Shown here: one piece after another, positions 35,346 through 43,903 of the stretch | How positions within the stretch are numbered: the stretch's first letter is position 1 | How the letters are laid out: the number at the start of each line of letters is the position of its first letter | Assembly: GCF_024734075.1 (NCBI RefSeq) | Contig: NZ_CP102850.1 | Coordinates: 682,001 to 746,000 of the forward strand | Direction: 5' to 3' | Origin: Gordonia mangrovi | GTDB taxonomy: Bacteria; Actinomycetota; Actinomycetes; Mycobacteriales; Mycobacteriaceae | Length of the DNA stretch: 64,000 nucleotides | Program-made: the position numbers and the translations under genes | The notes under the pieces: model-generated | What the model was told of the DNA's origin: nothing | The model's input: the letters and a program-made list of their open reading frames with translations, nothing else | Database searches by the model: none

Positions 35346-36250
35346 CCGCCGTGCCCGCAGAGACACCCACCGGATCATCGAGCAAGGGTTCGGCAGCGAC
35401 CTGGTCCTCGGCAGCAGAGCCGGGTGCGACGGAGCGGCCGGAGACGGCTCCGCCGGTCGCGGCACCCGGCGAGGGCACGGTCCGCGCCTGGCTCACCCAG
35501 AGCGGGGTGCTGTCGTGGCGTCAGCTGTCGGTGATGGTGCGCGACAAGGCCACGTTCCTGCAGCTGGTACTGGTGCCCATCCTGACACTGCTGATGTTCA
35601 AGGTCGTCCTCGGTGACGCGATCGGCAGTGCCACCGGCCAGGACAGCACCTACGGCACCGTCCCGTTGGTGATCCTGGTGAGCGCGATGTTCGGGTCCGT
35701 CGCGGCCGGTATCCGGCTCAATCAGGAGCGCGGCACCGGTCTGCTGGCGCGCCTGTATGTGCTGCCCATCAACCGCGCGGCCGACCTGACCTCCCGCCTG
35801 CTCAGCGAGATGTTCCGCATCGTCCTGGTCACGGCGCTGCTGATCGTGGTCGGTTCGTTCATCGGGTTCGACATCACCGGCGGCTTCTGGTCGGTTGCCG
35901 GCATCTTCGGGGTGGCGTTGATGTTCGGCGTCTCCTACGCCACTCTCGTGCTCGCGCTCGCGGTCAGCTCGAGTCCGTCGGCCCCACTCGTCCCGTTGCT
36001 CTCGTTGGTGTCGAGTGTGTTGATGTTCTTCAATTCGGGGTTCTCCCCCATCGACGCCTATCCCGGCTGGCTGCAGCCCATCGTGGAAAACCAGCCGATG
36101 ACACCCACGATCGAGGTGATGCGATCGCTGGCGGCCGGCGGGCCCATCGCGGAGAACATGATCAAGGTGACGATCTGGACCGTTGGGATCATCGGGGTGT
36201 GCCTGTATCCCGCGCTCCGCGGCTATCGGAAGGCGGCGACCGCGCGCTGA
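35342..36250 (+). CDS. DrrC-like ABC-2 type membrane protein
   Basis: 302 residues. A hydrophilic N-terminus of about 50 residues rich in A, S, P and T is followed by the ABC-2 permease fold. Diagnostic stretches are RDKATFLQLVLVPILTLLMF, the IRLNQERGTGLLARLYVLP region, and SGFSPIDAYPGWLQP with NQPMTPTIEVMRSL. It partners the DrrB-like protein in the exporter. The start ATG at 35342 overlaps the preceding stop (ATGA). The frame stays open far upstream, but that part is only a shadow of the DrrB-like gene. It is the last gene of the three-gene exporter operon. Confidence 0.88.
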   Translation: MTAVPAETPTGSSSKGSAATWSSAAEPGATERPETAPPVAAPGEGTVRAWLTQSGVLSWRQLSVMVRDKATFLQLVLVPILTLLMFKVVLGDAIGSATGQDSTYGTVPLVILVSAMFGSVAAGIRLNQERGTGLLARLYVLPINRAADLTSRLLSEMFRIVLVTALLIVVGSFIGFDITGGFWSVAGIFGVALMFGVSYATLVLALAVSSSPSAPLVPLLSLVSSVLMFFNSGFSPIDAYPGWLQPIVENQPMTPTIEVMRSLAAGGPIAENMIKVTIWTVGIIGVCLYPALRGYRKAATAR

Positions 36251-36278
36251 GCCGAAGGCCGACCACGCAACAATCGCA

Positions 36279-36620
36279 TCAACCGATGGCGCGTAGACCG
36301 CCGAAACCGTCGTCGAGGTCGCGCGCGAGCCAATCGAGGACCTGACAGACGGTGTAGACCACTGCCGACGGTTCACCGAGTCTGCCGATGCGCGGCAGAC
36401 AGTGCAGGATCGCGGCAGCGATCGTGGAGCCCAGCCCCAGGCCGTTGTGTTCGGAGACCCGGCCGTACCGGACAAGGGCGCCGGCGAGATCCCGGTAGGT
36501 GGCGGACTCGCCGTGCACACGCACGGCCGTCAGGGTCGGGGTGACCTCGGCCCTGCGCGCGATCTCGTCACGGGTCGCACGTAATCGTGCGGTCTCCCAC
36601 GGTCCATGTTCGCCGACCAT
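36279..36620 (-). CDS. Small stand-alone A-domain-start-like protein next to mbtH
   Basis: 113 residues from ATG 36620; a GTG at 36662 in the same frame would add 14 residues. I do not recognise a named family. Residues about 15-50 (TRDEIARRAEVTP, then AVRVHGESATYRDL) read like the opening of an adenylation domain. A hydrophobic helical stretch follows (TIAAAILHCLPRIG, then VVYTVCQVLDWLARDL). The core of an A domain is absent. This is the same two-part layout as the NRPS1 tail and the NRPS2 head. It lies downstream of mbtH on the same strand (142-base gap) and converges on the exporter operon. Inferred role: a trans-acting docking or accessory factor for the NRPS. Remnant of a lost A domain is the main alternative. 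Confidence 0.65.
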   Translation of the reverse strand: MVGEHGPWETARLRATRDEIARRAEVTPTLTAVRVHGESATYRDLAGALVRYGRVSEHNGLGLGSTIAAAILHCLPRIGRLGEPSAVVYTVCQVLDWLARDLDDGFGGLRAIG

Positions 36621-36761
36621 GCCTGACCTGCCTTCGGAGCACCTGAGAACCACCGACTTCACACCCGACTGGTTCCCTGTGAGGAAATGATGACAGTTCA
36701 GCTCGCGTCTGTCACCGGGGCGCGGCGGTTTCCTCCTGGTTTGGCTGCCCTTGTCGGCGTG

Positions 36762-37007
36762 TCACTCGGCGGCGCGCTCGGCGCGGTCCGCCTCCATGGC
36801 GTCGATCAGGCTCTTCGGCCGCAGGTCGGTCCAGTTCTTCTCGACGTATTCCAGGCAGGCCGCCCGACTGTCCTCACCGAAGACCTTGGTCCAGCCGGCC
36901 GGGATGTCGGCGAACGTGGGCCACAGCGAATGCTGGTTCTCGTCGTTCACCAGGACGTAGAAGCGGCCGTTTTCGTCGTCGAACGGATTGGTCATCTGCT
37001 CTGTCAT
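36762..37007 (-). CDS. MbtH-like NRPS accessory protein
   Basis: 81 residues with the MbtH signature: [19 protein letters not shown], then [14 protein letters not shown], and a C-terminal WTDLRPKSL. MbtH proteins bind adenylation domains and are needed for solubility or activity of many of them, so this one probably serves the nine A domains encoded here. Two starts are possible: ATG 37007, with GAGAGGA touching the start codon, or the fifth codon ATG 36995, which gives the usual MTNPFDD beginning. It is the first gene of a short minus-strand unit with the small A-like gene. Confidence 0.95.
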   Translation of the reverse strand: MTEQMTNPFDDENGRFYVLVNDENQHSLWPTFADIPAGWTKVFGEDSRAACLEYVEKNWTDLRPKSLIDAMEADRAERAAE

Positions 37008-37198
37008 TCCTCTCGTGTGGGTGGTGCGTTCGTCACCGGGGTCGCCGGCGAGTCAGCGTTCGAGCCAGGGGCCGATCCGCGTCGGCGCCGCAGCGTCCGC
37101 GCGACCCAGATGGTGCGCATCGAGATCGATGTTCCTGATCGTACCGGTCACCACAGCTCGCCCCGGCGACCGGATCGCCGCGCCGTATCGTCGTCACC

Positions 37199-37573
37199 AT
37201 GACCACCGACAAGACCGGTGCCGCGGTCACCGTGACCCATCAACCCACTGCCCAACGCTTCGAGATCGCCGTCGACGACGCCACGTCATCGGGTCCGGTC
37301 ACGGCGGGGTTCACGGCCTATCGCGAACGTGACGCCGACGACACCCGGCAGCGGGTGTTCTTCCACACCGAGGTGGCCGAGGAATTCGGGGGCCGCGGGC
37401 TCGGTACGATCCTGATCCGCCGTGCCCTCGACGAGACTCGCGCCGACGGATTCGTGATCGTGGGCGTGTGCCCGATGGTGGCGGCCTTTCTGCGCAAGCA
37501 CCCCGAGTATGCCGATGCCGCCCGCAGACCGACACCGGACCTGCTGCGATGGCTCGACGGCGAACTCAGTTGA
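37199..37573 (+). CDS. GNAT-fold small N-acetyltransferase-like protein (YjdJ/COG2388 type)
   Basis: 124 residues. The acetyl-CoA-binding turn is seen as EFGGRGLGTILIRRAL and the C-terminal part as VGVCPMVAAFLRKHPEYAD, both typical of the small GNAT-like proteins related to human GTLF3B/YjdJ. Its substrate is unknown in most bacteria. It is transcribed away from mbtH, and its 3' end overlaps the convergent membrane protein gene by 8 bases. I see nothing that ties it to the peptide locus. Confidence 0.8.
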   Translation: MTTDKTGAAVTVTHQPTAQRFEIAVDDATSSGPVTAGFTAYRERDADDTRQRVFFHTEVAEEFGGRGLGTILIRRALDETRADGFVIVGVCPMVAAFLRKHPEYADAARRPTPDLLRWLDGELS

Positions 37574-38690
37574 GGGTTCCCGAGTCGACACGCACCGTTC
37601 CGTCGCCCCGACACTCGATGCGTCGAACGCCACCATTGCTCGTCACCAGGATGGATGCGATCACGTCTCGTCCCGACGGGAGCACACGCGCGGTGACCTG
37701 ACCGGCACGCGCGTCCTGTAGTTCGGCGACCAGCAGCTGTCGCAGACGCACGGCCAACGCGGCGTCGCCCGGGGCGTCCAGCGCCCCGTCATCGAGTAGC
37801 AGCACCGCCACGCCACGTCGCCGCGCCTGCCAGGCGGCCTCCCGTACCTCCGTGGATTCCCAGGCCCGGGCCCGGATGCCGTCGCGAAGCTGCGCCTCGG
37901 TGAGCCGGGCGTCGGTGACCTCCGCCGTGGTGAACGTGTGTCCGTCGACGATCCACCGCAGGATCGGCCGTGCCCCCTGGTCGAGTCGACGCAACTGTCG
38001 CCGGCGCTCCGCGGAGCCGGCGCGGGTGGCCGCCTCGGTTTCCGCCTGCTCGATCTCGCGTTGCCGCAACGACCGGATCCGGGCCTCCACGGGCGGCGCC
38101 ATCAACACGAACAGCGTCGCCATCACCAGCACCGGAAAACAGAAGTAGGTGCTCTCGGCACCGCCGGCATAGCCGAACCCCAGCGACACCCCCCACAGCC
38201 CGGCGACGACGCTGCCGCAGACAGCACCCACCCAGGCGAAGATCGGCCGGCGATGCAGCGCGAGCATGGTGAACACCACGGTCATCGCCGACACCGGCGG
38301 AGAGGTCTGCAAGGTGCGGTAGGCCGTCACCGGCAGATTCCACAACGAGAGCCCCAGCGCCCCCACCACGAGCACCGTCGCGATGACCGCCACGAGTGTC
38401 GGAGTGCGCGGCCCACGCGAACCGACGACCAACGCGACTGCCACACCGAAGATCGCGAGAGCGACCGCCTGCCCCGCCCAGCTCGTCCACGACCGGATCT
38501 CCCAACCCGCGCCGACCGCCACCACGATGTAGGCACCGGCGAAGACCACCAGCGACCAGATCACCGGCGCCGAGTCGAGACCGAACAGGTCCACCGAGTC
38601 GTCGGGGGCGGCCGGGGTGCGGGGCTGATGGGTGCGGGGCTGAGGTGGCGCCGTCGGCTGTGCCCGGCCCGGGTCGGCTGTGGAGGTCAC
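37566..38690 (-). CDS. Membrane partner protein of sensor kinase, copy 2
   Basis: 374 residues from GTG 38690, which overlaps the stop of the kinase before it (GTGA). The same frame is open further upstream, but that part is arginine-rich shadow. After about 30 Pro/Thr-rich residues comes DLFGLDSAPVIWSLVVFAG and five or six membrane segments. The cytosolic C-terminal part has RDGIRARAWESTEVREAAWQ and GVAVLLLDDGALD. It is clearly a paralogue of the protein at 39924-41018, which shares DLFGL, LRDGIRA-AW, GVAV-LLDDG and VTARV. No DNA-binding domain or phosphoacceptor site is visible. It may be a degenerate kinase-like signalling partner; its function is unknown. Confidence 0.8.
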   Translation of the reverse strand: MTSTADPGRAQPTAPPQPRTHQPRTPAAPDDSVDLFGLDSAPVIWSLVVFAGAYIVVAVGAGWEIRSWTSWAGQAVALAIFGVAVALVVGSRGPRTPTLVAVIATVLVVGALGLSLWNLPVTAYRTLQTSPPVSAMTVVFTMLALHRRPIFAWVGAVCGSVVAGLWGVSLGFGYAGGAESTYFCFPVLVMATLFVLMAPPVEARIRSLRQREIEQAETEAATRAGSAERRRQLRRLDQGARPILRWIVDGHTFTTAEVTDARLTEAQLRDGIRARAWESTEVREAAWQARRRGVAVLLLDDGALDAPGDAALAVRLRQLLVAELQDARAGQVTARVLPSGRDVIASILVTSNGGVRRIECRGDGTVRVDSGTLN

Positions 38691-39910
38691 GGTCGCCGCC
38701 AACCGACGACGATGCGGGTACCTGCGCCGGGGGCCGCGCTCACCTCGGCCAAACCGCCGGCCACCGCGTCCATCCGGCCGCGGATGCCGACGGCCACCCC
38801 GTAGCGTTCGGAACCGACGGCGACCGGGTCGAAGCCGACACCGTCGTCGGTGACCCTGATCGATATCGCATCCTGATCGAGGTCGCCGTCGACGGTGCAT
38901 CGAGTGCCCGCGCCGGCGTGTCTACCCCAGTTGCGCAAGGCCTCGCCGACCGCTCCGCAGATCGCACTGCATACCTCGGCCGGGTAGCCGATGTCGGGTC
39001 CGGGTGCGGGCAACGCCACCGTCACCTCGCCGCCCACCTCGTCGGCCAGTTGACGCACCCGCTGCACGAGCTGCGGCGCCACCACCGGCGGTGACTCGCG
39101 GTCGTCGCCGAGGTCGAGTTCGTCGAGCGCCGACGCCGCCTGACCGACGAGGCGTCGATCCGGACGTCCCTGTTCGACCGCCAACAGCGAGGCGATCACC
39201 CGGTCGTGGATCACCGCGGCGAACCGTGCGCGTTCGGCTTCGCGCGCCACCGCCGCGGCCGTCGCGGCGGCCGCGGTGATGGTGGCCTCCCGCCGCGCGT
39301 CCAGGGCCCGGACATTGCGGGAGGTCGCATAGGCGACGGCCATGAAAACCCCGCTCAGCGCCATCGTGAGCGGTGCGCTCAGCAGTTCGCGCGGCTGCGC
39401 CGCACCGTCGAGTCCGATCTGATTGGCGGCGTGCACCAACAATGTCGCGACGACCAGATTGGCAACCGCCCACCGCGTCCGGTTCACCAGCACGAGCGCG
39501 ATGCTGGCCACCGAGGGGAACTGGATCAGCCACACAGAGTAGCGGTCGGTGTCGTCGGGCACGCCGAGCCAGGCGACGAACCAGAGCAGTGTCGCGGCCA
39601 GGTAGCCCAGGGCGCAGGCCCCGACGAGCCAGGTCAGGCCGCGGGGCTGTCGGTAGAACGTCATGACGACGAGCGCGAGCGCCGGACCCACCACGAGGAC
39701 GACGCTCAGCGGTGTCCACCAGGCGGCGGTGAGGTGGGCGCTGCGCACCGCGACCGGTGTCTGCGCCACGCTGAAGGCCAGCAGTCCGCACCCCACGAAA
39801 CGGGTGCCCACCCGCTCGAGCCGCGCCGAATCGGAGTCGTCGACGCGCGATCGCCCCCGCCCGAACCCATCTCGGGTGGCCGTCCACAGTCGTCGCGCGG
39901 CCCCGCTCAT
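38687..39910 (-). CDS. DesK/NarX-type sensor histidine kinase, copy 2
   Basis: 407 residues from ATG 39910, which has GAGGA 10 bases upstream; in-frame starts at 39946 and 39985 would overlap the previous gene. Six or so N-terminal membrane segments are followed by the dimerisation helix with FAAVIHDRVIASLL (His about 235). The ATPase domain follows: N-box EALRNWGRHA, G1 VTDDGVGFDP, G2 GIRGRMDAVAGG and G3 GAGTRIVV. This is the HPK7 type that normally phosphorylates a NarL/LuxR-type regulator, yet none is encoded nearby. Translation is coupled to the following membrane partner. It is a paralogue of the kinase at 41025-42341. Confidence 0.88.
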   Translation of the reverse strand: MSGAARRLWTATRDGFGRGRSRVDDSDSARLERVGTRFVGCGLLAFSVAQTPVAVRSAHLTAAWWTPLSVVLVVGPALALVVMTFYRQPRGLTWLVGACALGYLAATLLWFVAWLGVPDDTDRYSVWLIQFPSVASIALVLVNRTRWAVANLVVATLLVHAANQIGLDGAAQPRELLSAPLTMALSGVFMAVAYATSRNVRALDARREATITAAAATAAAVAREAERARFAAVIHDRVIASLLAVEQGRPDRRLVGQAASALDELDLGDDRESPPVVAPQLVQRVRQLADEVGGEVTVALPAPGPDIGYPAEVCSAICGAVGEALRNWGRHAGAGTRCTVDGDLDQDAISIRVTDDGVGFDPVAVGSERYGVAVGIRGRMDAVAGGLAEVSAAPGAGTRIVVGWRRP

Positions 39911-39923
39911 CCCGCGCCGGTCC

Positions 39924-41018
39924 TCACGTGGGTTCGACGCCTGCATCGGGGCCGGCCCCACCGGTGATGTATCCGTTCTGGGCACAGACGTAGCGTCGCA
40001 CGCCGGACCGATCGGTGAGCACGATACTGGCGCGGGCGGGCCGCTCCGGCGGCATCACCCGTGCCGTCACCCGCCCGGACCCCATCGCCGCCAACTCGGC
40101 GATCAGCAGCTCGTCGAGCCGCGACTGCAGGGCGGGGGCGTCCGCCAGGCCACCGTCGTCGAGGAGCACAACCGCCACACCCCGTTGTCTGGCCTGCCAC
40201 ACCGCGGCGCGCACGCGCGCCGACTGCCACGCCGGCGCCCGGATACCGTCGCGCAATCCGGCTTCCACGAGTCGTGCGCGGATCACCTCGTCGGGCGTGA
40301 AATCGTGCGCGGCCGCGACCTGCTCCAACAGCGGCCGCGCCTGCCGGTCCAGCAGCGCCAGTTGCCGCTCCCGCTCCACGGCGGCAGCCCCGGACGCCGC
40401 CGACTCCGAGGCATGGCGGACCGCGCGGGCACGCAGCATGCGGATGGTGTCGGCGAGAGGCCGCAACATCACGCCGAACAGCGACGCGAACAACATCACC
40501 GGGTACACCCACGACGTGAACACCAGGCCGGCAGCGAAGCCGAGTCCGAGCGCCGCGGCCCAGGTCCCCGCCGACAGGCTCATCCCGACAGCACCGACCC
40601 AGGCCGCGCCGATCCGTCCGCGGACCACCAGCAACGCCAGGATCACCACGCCCGTGATGGCGGCCGGCAGACACTGGACGGGCTCGAACGTCGCGCCGGG
40701 TACCGACCACCAGGCCAGCGCGGTCCCGCCCAGCAGCAGTCCCAAGGCGAGGATCGTGGTCCATGCCCGCACCGGATCACCCCGCACATGGGTCAGTACG
40801 GCCAGGTCTACCGCCAAGATCAGGAAGGCGGCACCGAACCCGATCCAACTCCACACCGAGGCAATGCTCCAGCAGGTCCCCACCGTGACGACCACATAGA
40901 TCACGCCCAGGACGAGCAGCGCACGCACCACCAGCGGCGAGCGCAGCCCGAACAGGTCGGTGGTGTCGTCGACCGTCGGGCCGGCCGATGCGCGCCGCGC
41001 GATGTCAGGCCCGACCAT
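39924..41018 (-). CDS. Membrane partner protein of sensor kinase, copy 1
   Basis: 364 residues from ATG 41018; a GTG one codon upstream is also possible. It begins with a short soluble part, then DLFGLRSPLVVRALLVLGV and about six membrane segments. The cytosolic part contains LRDGIRAPAWQSARVRAAVW and GVAVVLLDDGGL, and ends in a variable tail. The family is not recognised beyond its paralogue at 37566-38690. It lies 6 bases after the kinase stop and 13 bases before the next kinase, so it is part of one transcript. Its fixed pairing with a kinase in both copies argues that it is a dedicated sensory or signalling partner. Confidence 0.8.
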   Translation of the reverse strand: MVGPDIARRASAGPTVDDTTDLFGLRSPLVVRALLVLGVIYVVVTVGTCWSIASVWSWIGFGAAFLILAVDLAVLTHVRGDPVRAWTTILALGLLLGGTALAWWSVPGATFEPVQCLPAAITGVVILALLVVRGRIGAAWVGAVGMSLSAGTWAAALGLGFAAGLVFTSWVYPVMLFASLFGVMLRPLADTIRMLRARAVRHASESAASGAAAVERERQLALLDRQARPLLEQVAAAHDFTPDEVIRARLVEAGLRDGIRAPAWQSARVRAAVWQARQRGVAVVLLDDGGLADAPALQSRLDELLIAELAAMGSGRVTARVMPPERPARASIVLTDRSGVRRYVCAQNGYITGGAGPDAGVEPT

Positions 41019-41024
41019 CACGCA

Positions 41025-42341
41025 TCAGCTCCGTCGACGGTGCAGGTGCGGCCGGTTGGTCGGGTCCCATCGCAGCACCACCGTGGTGCCGTGTCCCGGC
41101 GTGCTGTGCACCACGGCCGAACCACCGGGCACCGATGCCATCCGCCGGCGGATACCGAACGTCAGCCCGAGCCGTTCCGGACGAACCTCCGTCTCGTCGA
41201 AGCCGCAGCCGTCGTCGACGACGGCGAGCATGGTCGAGGTCTCACCGAGGTCGCCGACGACCAGGCCGGAGGCGTCGTCGCCGGCATGGCGCGCCTGGTT
41301 GCGGATCGCCTCGGCCATCGCGTCGATCATGGCGGCCGCGACCTCGGCGGGATAGCGCAGTGCCGAACCGGATGCGATCGACAGTTCCTGCTCCACCGCC
41401 ACTCCGGTCGATCGGATCGCCATTCTGATCCGCCGAGCGAACTCGTCGGTGTCGAGCGTCCGGGGCATCGCGTCATCGTCGTCGCGACGATCGAGTTCCT
41501 GTACGGCCGACACCGCCTGCGCCACCAGCCTCCCGGATGGCCGGCCGACGTCGATGGCGAGCAGGATCGCGATCACCTTGTCGTGGATCAACGCAGCGAA
41601 CCGTGCGCGTTCGGCCTCCTCGGCGGCCGCCGCCGACGACGCGGCCGCCGACTCGATCGCGCTCGCGCGGGTGTCGTCGAGGAGTTGCGCGGTTCGTGCC
41701 GTCACCACCGCAACGGCCAGGAACACCACTGTCAGGGCGATGGTCAACAGTGAACCCAGGTACAGCTCGGCTCGGATCTGCCCGGTCAGACCCAGCTGGT
41801 TGGCGGTCTGCGTCAAGATCGTCGCGCCGACGATGTAGGCCAGCGCGACGCGCGGATGGCCACTCAATCCGAACAGCAGACCCGGCACCCCGGGGAACTG
41901 CACCAGCCACACACTCCAGGTGGTTCCGTCGGCGGCGACATCACCGGACCAGGCCGCGAACCACAGCGCGGTGGCCAGGAGGAGGCCGCCGCTGCACGCC
42001 GTGGCCAGCATGGTCAGGTGGGTCAGGCGGGGCCGGTAGGTGGCGACGATGACGAGCACCGCCGGCAGCGCCACCAACAGGACACTCGCCGGTGGCCACC
42101 ACGCGGCGGTCACCTCGACCTGCGACGCGATCAGCGGGGTCAATGCCGCCGGGAAGATCAGCAGGCCGGCACCGACGAATCGGGCGCCGAAACGCCGGAT
42201 GCGTGCCAGATCGGAGTCGTCGGCCGGCCCGATCAGCCGCCGGCGCCAGGCCGGCCACCACGCCTGGTGTCTCGGCGTGGTGGCGATCGTCGCTGCCGCG
42301 GCCACTGCCTCACCCGGTCTCGTCTGACGTGTCTCGGTCAC
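41025..42341 (-). CDS. DesK/NarX-type sensor histidine kinase, copy 1
   Basis: 438 residues from GTG 42341, which overlaps the stop of the GH13 gene (GTGA). It has about six membrane segments (for example the WPPASVLLVALPAVLVIV region), then FAALIHDKVIAILLAID with His about 253. The ATPase domain follows: N-box EAIRNQARHA, G1 VVDDGCGFDE, G2 FGIRRRMASVPGG and G3 GHGTTVVLRW. It is a close paralogue of copy 2, with the same order of segments. No cognate response regulator lies in the window. Frame-open sequence upstream of the GTG is shadow of the GH13 gene. Confidence 0.88.
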   Translation of the reverse strand: MTETRQTRPGEAVAAAATIATTPRHQAWWPAWRRRLIGPADDSDLARIRRFGARFVGAGLLIFPAALTPLIASQVEVTAAWWPPASVLLVALPAVLVIVATYRPRLTHLTMLATACSGGLLLATALWFAAWSGDVAADGTTWSVWLVQFPGVPGLLFGLSGHPRVALAYIVGATILTQTANQLGLTGQIRAELYLGSLLTIALTVVFLAVAVVTARTAQLLDDTRASAIESAAASSAAAAEEAERARFAALIHDKVIAILLAIDVGRPSGRLVAQAVSAVQELDRRDDDDAMPRTLDTDEFARRIRMAIRSTGVAVEQELSIASGSALRYPAEVAAAMIDAMAEAIRNQARHAGDDASGLVVGDLGETSTMLAVVDDGCGFDETEVRPERLGLTFGIRRRMASVPGGSAVVHSTPGHGTTVVLRWDPTNRPHLHRRRS

Positions 42342-43903
42342 GAGCTTGCCACGCGTCGGCCTGGCCACCGCACCCACCCGGTTTCCGGTCGGTCGGCGAC
42401 CAGCAGCACCATCGCACCCCACGGTGGCAGTCGGACCTCGACGAGCCCGTCGTCGGCGACCGGCAGCCATTCGCCGGACAACCGATCGACCATCCGCCGG
42501 CCCGCCGGCGCGCTCTCGGGATCGTCCTGCGACGGCTCGAACAGCTCGGGTCTGACGTGCCCCGCCACCTCGGCGCCCAGGGTGTTCACCACGATCAGCC
42601 AACTCCGCTCGGCACGGCGCGTCCAGGCGAGCACACCGGGCGCCGACTCGGAGGTGTCACACCACCGACAACTCCCCGTCCGGAACGCCTCGTCGCGCAG
42701 GATGCCGAGCAGCGCGCGGTAGAACAGTGCTCGCTCCACATCGACCGGCTCGTCGTGGCTGCGGCCGAGTTGGACCGGCAGGCGACGTCGGCGGCCGGTG
42801 AGCTGGCCGTGATGAATCAGCCGGGCTCCGGGCACGGTGAGAGTCACCACCGCGGCCTGCCGGTCACGGTCGCCGAAGGCCTCCGGCGCGCGTGGCTCGT
42901 CGTGGTTCTCGATGAACCGCAGTGCGGTGACCGGCGTGCGATCGTGGTCGGTCGTCCGCAGCCGACGCCCCAGCAGGTCGGGCTGATCGCGCAGGATGTC
43001 GTAGAGCGTCTTGTCGTAGCAGTGGTCGAAGCCCTGCGCGACCAGCGCGGCCTCGGTATCCCAGTACGCCTCGGCGATGAACACGAACTGCGGGTGTTCG
43101 GCCCGAACGGTGTCGATGATGTCCGGCCAGAACTCGTCGGTGGGTGCCGGGCCCGCCCGCGTACCCCAGGTCTGCGCGAAGATCTCGTTCATCAGCAGCA
43201 TCGCCATGTCGCAGCGCACGCCGTCACACTGCGTCGCGATCCGACGTAGTTCGGCGGCAGTGGCCGTGCGCACGCGCGGATCGAAGGCATTGAGCTGCAG
43301 CACATCGGTCCACGCCGGGAAATGCGGGTCGCGGCCGTGCGCGACCACCCGATCGCCGATTTCGGTGAACCTGCCGTCGTCGGTGGCGAGATCGGCCCGG
43401 TCTCCCCCGACGAACCAGGACGGATGTCGATGGACCCACGGGTGATCGAGGGCCAGGTGGTTGGGAACGTAGTCGAGGAACAGCGCCACTCCGCGGTCGG
43501 CGAGGGCTCGCCGCGCGGTCGCCAGAGCGTCGGGTCCGCCGAGATGATCGTCGACGACGTACTCGCGCACCGCATACGGCGATCCGACGATGTCGTCGGC
43601 CCGCAGGTCCGGCATCGTCTCGGCGAACCAGTCCATCAGCGGGCGATCACCGCGGGCGATCTCGACTCCGCGTGCGCTGCGCCGCCACACCCCCATCAGC
43701 CAGACGGCGTCGAACCCGGCCGCGGCGATGGAGTCCCAGATCTCGTCGGGCACGCCGGCCAACGTGAGTGGCTTCCGACGACCATCGGGGTGGAACCGGT
43801 CGGCCAGTTCGGCGAGCCACACCCAGGTGTTGATCTCATAGATGAGGGGCGACGGCGCACGCCCACGGCGCTCGGTGCCGGACCCGGATGACCGGTCCGT
43901 CAT
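42338..43903 (-). CDS. GH13 alpha-amylase-family glycosidase or glucosyltransferase
   Basis: 521 residues from ATG 43903, which overlaps the antiporter stop (ATGA). The TIM-barrel motifs of GH13 are present: LFLDYVPNHLALDHP (region I), DGVRCDMAML with the nucleophile Asp (region II), FVFIAEAYWD with the acid/base Glu (region III) and RFIENHDEPR (region IV). No signal peptide is seen, so it should act in the cytosol on an alpha-glucan, trehalose- or sucrose-like sugar; I cannot choose the substrate. The C-terminal domain of about 100 residues looks like the usual beta-sandwich of the family. Its place between an antiporter and sensor kinases, with overlapping frames, suggests a shared response, perhaps to osmotic or cell-envelope stress. 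Confidence 0.85.
   Translation of the reverse strand: MTDRSSGSGTERRGRAPSPLIYEINTWVWLAELADRFHPDGRRKPLTLAGVPDEIWDSIAAAGFDAVWLMGVWRRSARGVEIARGDRPLMDWFAETMPDLRADDIVGSPYAVREYVVDDHLGGPDALATARRALADRGVALFLDYVPNHLALDHPWVHRHPSWFVGGDRADLATDDGRFTEIGDRVVAHGRDPHFPAWTDVLQLNAFDPRVRTATAAELRRIATQCDGVRCDMAMLLMNEIFAQTWGTRAGPAPTDEFWPDIIDTVRAEHPQFVFIAEAYWDTEAALVAQGFDHCYDKTLYDILRDQPDLLGRRLRTTDHDRTPVTALRFIENHDEPRAPEAFGDRDRQAAVVTLTVPGARLIHHGQLTGRRRRLPVQLGRSHDEPVDVERALFYRALLGILRDEAFRTGSCRWCDTSESAPGVLAWTRRAERSWLIVVNTLGAEVAGHVRPELFEPSQDDPESAPAGRRMVDRLSGEWLPVADDGLVEVRLPPWGAMVLLVADRPETGWVRWPGRRVASS

Noticed and set aside
34604-36250. 548-codon frame covering the DrrB- and DrrC-like genes
   Set aside because: Only the part from ATG 35342 has protein family sequence; the upstream part is shadow of the DrrB-like gene.
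38691-38900. Longer N-terminus for the membrane partner at 37566
   Set aside because: The extension is arginine-rich shadow of the kinase gene; the GTGA overlap at 38690 gives a natural start.
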